Of a stretch of DNA of 64,000 bases, positions 33,401 through 41,764 are shown one piece after another. The notes under the pieces were generated by a model. It saw only the letters and a program-made list of their open reading frames with translations. It was not told the DNA's origin and made no database searches. Each line of letters opens with the position of its first letter. Within the stretch, counting starts at the first letter, position 1. A program made the translations under genes and the position numbers. Origin of the DNA: Pempheris klunzingeri (taxonomy: Eukaryota; Chordata; Actinopteri; Acropomatiformes; Pempheridae). The stretch is taken from the NCBI RefSeq assembly GCF_042242105.1, contig NC_092014.1, forward strand, positions 5,739,874-5,803,873. The letters are read 5' to 3'.

Positions 33401-35549
33401 CCAGCTTTCTCTCCTCTCCCGGGGCGATCGCCCCTCCCGCTGCGGCGCTTGGTCCAGGTGGACGGAAGATGTCGTGGCCAGCGATCAACTTAACGTCTGC
33501 CTTAACCCAAATGCTTATGTCCACATCCACTAGTGATTCGTGTTTCAGCAATAAAAGCAAAAACTTGGCCGATAATAGAACCGCCAATGTAGCAAAGTTT
33601 GAAGGAGCTACGTCCGCTGCATCTAGCGGAGGTGGTGGCAAGTTCGTGTGTGTGTGTGCGCGTGTGGGGGATTGTGAACTATTCAAATAATCTTCTAATA
33701 GTTCACTGTGAGTATTGAATAGTATTTTGGCTTTAAATGCACATCCCTGATATAAATGTCTCACCGTGCATCACTTGATGTGGTTTTGAGAATGCCCTCA
33801 AAACCAGGTTTGAATGCCAGTCAGACAGGAAACTACAGCACAAACTACCCTCATTCGGTTCATTATAGTAGTTATAAAATCTCATTCTGTGTAATGTTTG
33901 CAGCGGTGATGTGTAAAGAACTATGATCAGAGACTCAAGTCTCTGCTAACAGACTCGCACCATATTAGTAAAGAGCAATGAAGACGGAGAGAATGAAGGA
34001 GATCATGGGTGAAAGCTGGCACAGGTGGGTGAGTGAGCAATAGTAACCTGAAGCTAAAACTTAACTTGATTTGGTCCTTTGTTGTGGTTTACTTACCAGA
34101 GCTTAAAAACGCAAGACTCATAAATCTGTGCTTTAATAGTGACGTGTGTGGAATTACAGTGGCATCTTTTCTTTGTCCCATATTCTAAAATATTATTTCA
34201 ATTTCACTACAAGGCTCCAACGACACTTTACGGCCACGGGAACATGTTCAAGAACCCAGGAACATTTTGAGGTGCGCAGGTTGCTTCATTTCAACTGCAG
34301 TTTTAGCCCAGTTTTAGCTCCTAGGCCATGGTTCTTACCCCCTAGAATATTTCTTCAGGGGAAGACTGCTGATACAGCCGTCCATCACAAGCCTTAAAGC
34401 ATGTTCTTTAATAGAAATTAATGCATAAACAAACATGCCCTCTATATCATAAATGAAACGTAATATGCCATGTTCTTAAACCAATATACTTTCTCATACT
34501 TCTGGCCTGTCGTAATGCAGGCAGACATTACTGTCAACATCCTCAAATCTACAAGTAAACACTGACATACAACTGAACTATTACGGCTTCATTGGCATTG
34601 AGCAAAAACACTTTTTTCCCAAACTGCGTGTTGTGTGATGAAAAACAACAACAATATAAAGTTCTCCACACTAGTCTGCAGACGGCGCTGCCATCAAAGC
34701 CAATTATGGTACCTTTTGGAGGTCATACATTATCTTATCTTACCAACAGACACAATTCACTTGCAGTTGCTGTATCCTGCCAACCTGCACTGCAATGCTG
34801 ACGCCTTGATACCTTAGCAGACTGGCTGAACATGATCATTTCAAACAGACTTCCATTAACCTACGCAATTGAGCATCCTTTGCTCTTATTAGTGACAGTT
34901 CTAAACATTAAAAGAGCATTCAAATTACCTGTTCAAACATGGCAGGGTCTGGATGCGGCCTCCCCACACAGTCTCTGATGAAGCTCTTGGTGGCTGCTTT
35001 GATCTGCCTGGAGACTATCCCACTTCCGTCTACAATGTACTTCCTGTAGATGGCCTTGGCCAGCTTCGCCCTCTTCTCCTGGCTGGTCTTCCTGAAGCCC
35101 GAGCAAGCAAACCAGAAGTCGAGAAGGTCCGCACACCCTTCCTGGCACAGGAAGTTTCTGAACAGCTGGATGCCTTCCTGGTCGTCTAGGAGAGAGTGAA
35201 GTGACTCGGCCCACTTCAGGTAAGGTGGAGTTGGTGAAGCTGAGCCCTCTGGTTCATACCCCAAGTCCAGATCGGGGCGACGCGGGGTCGCAGACGATGA
35301 AGAGGGTGTGTAACTCGATGGATCCCCCATTTTGGATGATGAAGATGACGGGGGATAGCCAAGGGTTTGGGAAAGGGTGTTTGGACGGGTGTTGGCTGAC
35401 TGGACTGGGGGGTCCACATCAGATCCCTCCTCACCAGGAACTGGGGGTCGCGGAGCATCCTCGGTAAAGTGGGTAGGGCCGTTCAAAGAGGCCACAACCC
35501 CACCACCGCCCCTGTACCCAATCCCGTGTAATTCTCTTACAACACTCAT
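27043..35549 (-). CDS. axin1: Axin-1, scaffold of the beta-catenin destruction complex
   Basis: Cytoplasmic scaffold that brings APC, GSK3, CK1 and beta-catenin together, so that beta-catenin is phosphorylated and degraded; limits Wnt signalling. Coding exons: 34929-35549, 32553-32746, 32230-32391, 31752-31886, 31504-31600, 31024-31161, 29884-30277, 28587-28764, 28291-28467, 27550-27849, 27271-27420, 27043-27169. All junctions are GT-AG with matching phases, giving 890 aa (human 862). Domains: tankyrase-binding RPPVPGEEG at 34-42; RGS (APC binding) about 117-240; GSK3-binding helix [15 protein letters not shown] from ~414; beta-catenin-binding [17 protein letters not shown] at 512-528; DIX about 808-890, ending [28 protein letters not shown] identifies axin1 and not axin2. 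The N terminus [14 protein letters not shown] is longer than in human and is taken because the frame upstream is closed by a stop. Confidence 0.97.
29292..29562 (-). mobile_element. hAT-type MITE in axin1 intron 7
   Basis: The left end TAGAGCTGAAACGATTAGTA and the right end TAATTGTTAGTTGCAGCCCT form imperfect inverted termini of the same family as 19259-19572. I saw no clear target duplication. The interior includes the family's typical GTCTCCGAATG / AGATATTCAGTTT-like segments. Confidence 0.7.
30712..30770. mobile_element. hAT-like terminal fragment
   Basis: TTAGAGATGCACCCCGATTA resembles the 'AGAGATGCACCGAT' terminus of a hAT-type MITE. No matching opposite end was recognised. It lies in axin1 intron 6 or a neighbouring repeat remnant. 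Confidence 0.35.
31024..31161 (-). other. axin1: axin1 exon 6: GSK3-binding helix
   Basis: This exon was too short to appear as a stand-alone ORF. It encodes [20 protein letters not shown] and then [20 protein letters not shown], the amphipathic helix that binds GSK3 in human axin (VEPQKFAEELIHRL). Acceptor ATATACAG|CGC and donor CTG|GTGAGTG keep the frame. Confidence 0.93.
32211..32229 (+). repeat. axin1: CA repeat containing the axin1 exon 3 donor
   Basis: On the minus strand exon 3 ends TACAG and continues as (GT)8-9, so the donor GT is the first of a run of equivalent GT dinucleotides with no good GTRAGT consensus. The frame with exon 4 requires the first GT. Confidence 0.85.
32747..34928. 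other. axin1 intron after the RGS-encoding exon, with transposon remnants
   Basis: An intron of 2.2 kb. At about 33300-33760 lies a stretch with small ORF fragments and the end TTTAAATGCACATCCCTGA, similar to hAT/Charlie-like element ends in fish ('TGCACATCCCTA'). The rest shows nothing I can name. No protein-coding exon is seen. Confidence 0.45.
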
Positions 35550-36239
35550 GTCTCTGATTGCACAAGGCAGAGGTCAGATCTTCCCCTCTAGCAATGATTT
35601 TGCTGGCAAACAATTCACCCTATGATGGAGACAAGAGAAGCAGTTAGCTGTAGCACTGGGAGTTCAAACAGAGGACAAAAACATCATTACTAAGATGATA
35701 AAGATGACTCACTCTTCTCTCACCCCTTTCACTCAGTCAGATCTCTAAATATATATACATGTCTACACGCATACACCGCTATTAGATAACAAAATGAGCT
35801 TATGAGCAGACCAGACAGATACAATACAGTAGAACAGGATATAGACCAGTGTGGTTCAAAATGAGGAAACTTTCATCACTAACACTAAAAATATTGCTAG
35901 AATGCTAACTTGGCATGTAAACTTGCAAACAAATACATTTGAGGGTTAAATAAGACTTTTATTCAGGCCGTCTATTACTTGCAACTAAACCTGCAGTCTG
36001 ACCAAAAAACAATTTAATGCTGTGTGCGTGTATTTCCACGGCGAAGTTCACCATTAAGTTTTTGTCGCCAGTTTAACAGCTAGCTTACAAGCTAGCGCTA
36101 CCACTAGCCAAAACAAAGCTCACAGTTCGTGTAGCTACATACCGTTTTCTAAATAACCAACTAATGTTAGCAAGCTGGGACGGCTAGCTAGCCTTGTAGC
36201 AATGCCACCACCAGTGCCAGTGCTTTGAAGTGAGAATCT

Positions 36240-36900
36240 CATTCATCTTGGCCTGCAAAGACGGTGGGGGATGGGTACAGAAACAAACTCTACAACCACA
36301 CAAGACGGGCCTGCGTGCAAAAACACTTAAACACGGGCGTACTTCGTGAATTTATTCGTGCCACGCAAACTCGCGGAGAAGCAACGACAACTTTTCAACT
36401 GATCGACGCCAACAAATCGGCCGATCTGAGATCAAACAAAACAAGAAAGCGAGGGCACGTTTTCCACTCAACTGGCTGCAGCGCCAGCTAGCTTGGAGCG
36501 TTAGCTAGTTTTCGTTAGCTTGTTAGCTGGCTAGCTTAGCTGGGTACGTTTAACGTCCCGTGTTTTTCCTCAAAAGTGTCCGTCCTACCGTCTCAGAAAG
36601 CCCGATCCCCGTAATCCGCTGCATTGGGGATACTGGCGCGAACTGTGTGCTCCAAAACGCAGCATATGGATAGCTTTCGGGTATTAAATATGAAGGAAAA
36701 TAACCCGTCGACTGCCCCCTTAACTCCCCATGGTGGCTGGTTTCTGAGCAATAATACAGAGCGAGAGAATACGTGCGTGCACGCCGACGCCGTGCGGTGT
36801 GTAGTACGTTTGTAGAACTACAGCGAATAGAAGCGACACAGGCGGCGTCTCATAGGGATCCTAGTGGGTGAAAATAGGACTTTTCTTTATCAAACTAACA
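36240..36900 (-). promoter_or_regulatory. axin1: candidate axin1 promoter and non-coding first exon
   Basis: A relatively CpG-rich stretch upstream of axin1 with repeated GCTAGC/TTAGCTAG motifs. On the minus strand it holds a good donor ACG|GTAGGAC with the exon edge at 36589. The coding exon has an upstream acceptor (CATCATAG|GGTGAATTG near 35616), so at least one non-coding first exon is required. A second candidate lies at 38404-38590. Confidence 0.45.
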
Positions 36901-38003
36901 ACACAAGTATGTGCAAAGAGTCTATTACGAGTATAAATCACGAATTCAAATTTTACTTAAAGCAAAAGTACAGAAGAATACTAATGTAATCAACAAAATG
37001 TTCTTTGATGACAGTAGGAGCACTCACTCTGCAGGCAAATGTTCCTTTATTAGTGTTATGATATTATAAATCACACTATTAGGTTATTGTTAAAGATGCA
37101 TTAAGCATTTTAATGTTGTAGCGTGTTGCAGTGGGGCTGATATTACCTATTTTATTTAGTGTTGTGTGGTATTACAGTATAACAAAACATTGCACTTAAG
37201 ATGCTCATTAAATGTCTTTAAAAGCTGAATCTGAAAAGTAACTTGTACCTATAGCTGTAAAATAAATGTAAGTGTAAGAAAAAGTATAATTTTTCTCTCC
37301 AAAATATAGTGAATTAGAAATTGCATACAATTGAATTACTAAAGTAAAGTACAAATACTAACAGAAATTCAGCATTTTGTGGGCATTGCGCAGCGTTGGA
37401 AGTAAACCCAAAGGGTGCAATAAAAGAATTATCTCCAGCTGACTACAGCCGGTGAGTTATTATTCTAAATACATTTGTCCATCCACTGATGCCCACTGCT
37501 AAAACAAGTGATTACCTGGCACAGTGTAAAACTTGTAATACCACAGTGTAAAAATAATCCATTGAAATTGAAATTTTACACGAAGACACAAGTATTGTCG
37601 TCAAAAAGGAGGCTTGTACCAAGCGTAAAAATACCCACTAGACAGAATGGCCCCTATCAATGTTTAGATTGTGAATATATACATATAAGAATACTTACTG
37701 CATAAAATGCAGGCAGTACTTTTATGTAGCTGTTTTAGGAGCTATTTAAACAGGATTATTTGGTAAATTTATGAATTCATCCCTAAAAACAATCATATTT
37801 TATAAATTGATCACATGTTTTGTTTGAAACTTCTTAATATGCAAAGTATCTAAATCTCAAGCATCAAAAATGTAGAAATTGACTCTGAAATAAGCATAAC
37901 GTGGCATAAATTTAAAATATTCAAATAAAGTAAAAGGACCTCAGAAATTAACTTAAGGACAGTAGTTGACTAAGTGCACGTTAGCACTTTCCCCTACTTG
38001 CAG
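36900..38003. mobile_element. two adjacent copies of the 'TACTTTTACTT' MITE
   Basis: 36900-37405 and 37500-38003 both show this family's hallmarks (GCATTTTAATGTTGTAGC and ACTTAAAGCAAAAGTACAG in the first; AACTTCTTAATATGCAAAGT and AAATAAAGTAAAAGGACCTC in the second). Both are diverged and their ends are approximate. They lie between the two candidate axin1 first exons. Confidence 0.55.
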
Positions 38004-38403
38004 TGCATAAAATAAGATGCTACCAAGTAAAGTTTATGGATCATAACGCTTCTATCTGACGCAGTTCTACGCCAAGGTTGCGAAATCTGCGCCCAACAGC
38101 GCCCCCTCCGGCGCCAACAGGTCACTGTGCAATTTCACAACATAAAATAATTACCTTGCAAACGCCTGCCTTTAAATAGACTGTAATTAGTACTGACTGC
38201 ATGATTTATGATTTAAGTTTTTTGCACCGCACGTTGCCATTAAGACGAATGAAAGTGGTAAAAATGAAAGAGGCAGACTCAGCACAGACAACATGACCAG
38301 GTAGAGCTCACTTTGCTTCAGGCAGTCAGACACAAATCAGACACAAATCCACCTGTCAGTGGAGCAACTGTGACAAAACAGCGAGGCGACCATTTTCTTA
38401 CCT

Positions 38404-38585
38404 CTGCACAGGTGTTCAGTTGACGGAGCCCACCTCCACCGGCACACTGACTGACAGGACGGAGGGAGCGCAGTGCCGCCGCCACATGAGCATCCTGTCA
38501 GCCGGCTCAGCAGCGCTGTCAGTCTGTCTGACTGTCTGTCTGTCTGTCTGTCAGTCAGTCAGGAGCGCCGAGCTGCCACCGCTGC

Positions 38586-38590
<5 letters not shown>
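38404..38590 (-). other. candidate non-coding first exon (axin1 alternative) on the minus strand
   Basis: A GC-rich block upstream of axin1 that on the minus strand ends TGTGCAGAG|GTAAGAAAAT, a strong donor at 38404. There is no long ORF. The position fits an alternative axin1 5' exon; it could equally belong to an unknown transcript. Confidence 0.35.

Positions 38591-38617
<27 letters not shown>
38589..38617 (+). repeat. TG microsatellite
   Basis: About 14 TG units joined directly to the polypurine tract that follows. Confidence 0.95.
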
Positions 38618-38638
<21 letters not shown>

Positions 38639-38979
38639 GGAGAGAGAGGGAGGGAGAGAGGGAGAATAAACAGAGAGAGAGATAGAAGGGGGGAGAGAGA
38701 AGAAGGTGGGAGGAAGAGAGAGAGGGAGAGTGAGAAGAAATAGAGAGAGAGAGGGAGGGAGAGAGTGAGAAGAGAGAGATAGAGAACGAGGGGGAGAGAG
38801 GAAGAGGGGGGGAGAGAGAGAGAAAGAGGGGGAGAGAGGAGGGAGAGAGTGAGAAGAGAGAGATAGAGAACGAGGGGGAGAGAGGAGGAGGGGGGAAGAG
38901 GGGGGAGAGAGAGAGAGAAAGACAGAAAAGGGAGGGAGAGAGGGGGGAGAGGGAGACAGAGAGAGACAAAAAAGAGAGA
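38617..38979 (+). repeat. polypurine GA-rich tract with an internal ~82-bp duplication
   Basis: More than 360 bases almost entirely of A and G on the plus strand. The segment beginning GAGAGAGTGAGAAGAGAGAG near 38760 recurs near 38842 with the same following ATAGAGAACGAGGGGGAGAG, indicating a tandem duplication. ORFs rich in Ser-Leu on the opposite strand are artefacts of this composition. Confidence 0.9.
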
Positions 38980-39809
38980 GATTATCTTGCATTAGTTATC
39001 ATTAGTTATCATCATACATTAAATAGTATTATATAGATTAAACCTACTTCTTATATAAAAACACTGTGAAACCACATATTCCTAAATGAGAACTCATCAC
39101 AGTAATAATGATACACTGTTGTATTTTATATATATATTTCACATTTCATTGGGCAACCTCCTGTTGTAAAATGACATTAATTACCTTGATAAGTCAAACA
39201 TGTTATTCCACATGTCTATTAACTGTTAAGCTGCCGTTTTCTCACTGTACACATCTGTACGCTCATATGTGATTTTATATCGTGTGAAATGGTCTCTCGT
39301 GATAACGTGATGAATCAGATGAAAAAAAAAAGCAGACCTATAGGAAATGTAGAAATAAAACAAAAGACTATTAATAATTGAGAAAAAATCTCACTAAAAG
39401 GTCCATTTAGTGGCTGTTCTGGAGCTTTTGATCATTTGATCTTTATGCGCAGATGGAGTTTATGACCAAAATGAGCTACTAAGTGGACCTTTTCCAAGGT
39501 CAAAAATGAACTTTGAACATGAGCTAATGACGATGCTTAAAGAAATCCTTGTGGATCCTGATCTGTTAATAATAAAATAATAAAACACTGATTTAATTGC
39601 AGCACAAGTTAAAGGTAAAGTCCAACCTCCTGGACATTACAACATAATGACTGTGGACTGTTAAATCAACATAAAAAATCAGATCAGTGGAGTTGAATGA
39701 ACACTGACAGTTTGTGACTGACTGGACATGTTGACTGTGAATGTTACATCCAAAGCGTTTGTATCAGAAGATGCAAAAATATCCCAGTAAGATGATCATG
39801 AATGACAGT

Positions 39810-41310
39810 TTACCATTCCTCCGGTGAGCTGTCCAGGCTAGCTGTCCCCCGTGTGGAGAAGGCAGGGTCAGGGGGCTCAGGTGAGGTCCACACACCGGTC
39901 CTCGCCTCTGTCCACTCCCGGATGGCCGGCTCCTCCATGGTGATCTGAAACTGGGAAATAGAAAGGTCGGCAAAAAGAAAATCTAACTGAGCGCTGGACA
40001 TCTTTTCACATCCGTGCTGGAGCACTAGTTTATATCAGAGAGAGAGAACATTTCTGCAACGTAAATCATCCTCAGAGAAGTCCACATGTTCAGTTAGGAA
40101 AGAACAATGTAAATACAATATTGATCAAACAAGAATGAATAGATGATAGTAGAATTTGGTCTGATAACATGATAAAGCTTAAAATATGCACATTCTGGAC
40201 TAATTTGACTGTTGATCTTGACTGAAAAGAAAAAACAAATGCCCCATATTTGTATTAATTAAGTTATAAATTTAAATTTAATTATGTAATTCTGTATCAG
40301 AATTGTATGTAAATGTCCTTGGAAAGCACCTGTAATCATCCCAAAATATAGTCACAAACTGAATTTGCATAGAGATATTGAGGATTTCAGTTGCAAATAT
40401 TTGATTTTGTCAAAACTATATTCAGCCTCATTTGAGCCTTCGAGCCGTATTCCAGGACTTTCACATGTAAGTGAACATCCATGACACACAATGCCGATTC
40501 TACCTGACGGCGTCTGGTAAATCTCTGTATTTCACATTATACTAAATATGGCGTCTGGTTTGACATTCCCGCACTGGTTCACCTGAAGTGAAGCGTTTCA
40601 CAGTTGGTTTGCCAGAGAAGGCTACAGCATTAGCAGCTAATAAGGAGGATGGTGGAAAAACTGAAACAGAAATAATGGTTTGTCATCAAAACAAGAAAGT
40701 GAAAAAAGTAAGGAAAAAAATGTGGGTAGTGTTTCGTCGTTGCAGAGCGCTAGAAGAAGAGAAGAAACCGAGGGCCAACATGGATGCTGCCTTACTGCTC
40801 AGGCTGGTATTTGAAAAATATTTTGTGTAGGCTACACAGCTGTTAAATTTGGGTTACTCGACCTAAATTCTGAATACTGAGGACATTTAGAAACTATTCC
40901 TGAACCTTGAACTTTTTGGGGTAATGTTAATGTTGGAGCTAGCATCGTTAACAGTTAAAATAGTTACCTGTAATGCCTCTCTGATCCTCTCTGATAACTC
41001 CAAACCCCCAGGTCAACCCTGCACCAGCTAGATAAATTCACTTTACCCTGCCTGACACAACACACACACAACCATTTAAATGCCTTTGAACAGACAACCA
41101 GTGTGACATTGTTCAGTGAGAGATGTAGCGAAGCCGTTCGGCCGGCGGTAATGAAGACACACGCGGCTGTTTGCGGCAGTGGATCGAGAAAATGTTGATG
41201 AAATGTTTTCGCTTGCACGTTTGATTGGCAGACTTTGCAGCCAAGCTAAACACGCTTCATTATGGAAATGTATTCATAGCACTTTGCTGAGGTGTATACC
41301 CTCAACAGTC

Positions 41311-41347
<37 letters not shown>

Positions 41348-41540
41348 TCTAACACAGGTTCCTGCTGCAACAGGCTGGTGCTGTTGTGGTTGCTGCAGTG
41401 CCCCCCCCCCCCAGAGACAATGAGGAGCGAGGTAAGGGAGACAAAGAGAGAATACTGAGGAAGATGAACTTGACCTTTATGATGTCTTGGTGAGGAGGGG
41501 TTGGGGGCATGTTGGTACTTATGAATCTATAATGAATCTC

Positions 41541-41587
<47 letters not shown>

Positions 41588-41672
41588 CATTGTAGAGGTC
41601 TGTGCTCTGCTGAAGAAAGGTCATCACAAGGGGGGGCACTAATACACCTGGCTGCATGCTCCCTCTTCCTTC

Positions 41673-41764
<92 letters not shown>

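Noticed and set aside
33396..33764. Minus-strand frame of 122 codons in the axin1 intron
   Set aside because: Lies in transposon-like sequence, with no splice sites linking it to axin1 and no domain that I recognise.
38555..38992. Ser/Leu/Pro-rich frames of 136-145 codons on the minus strand
   Set aside because: Purely a consequence of the GA-rich tract; no start context, no homology.
40588..40830. Plus-strand Lys/Glu-rich frame of 80 codons
   Set aside because: Short, no homology, no neighbouring exon; it may be transposon remnant.
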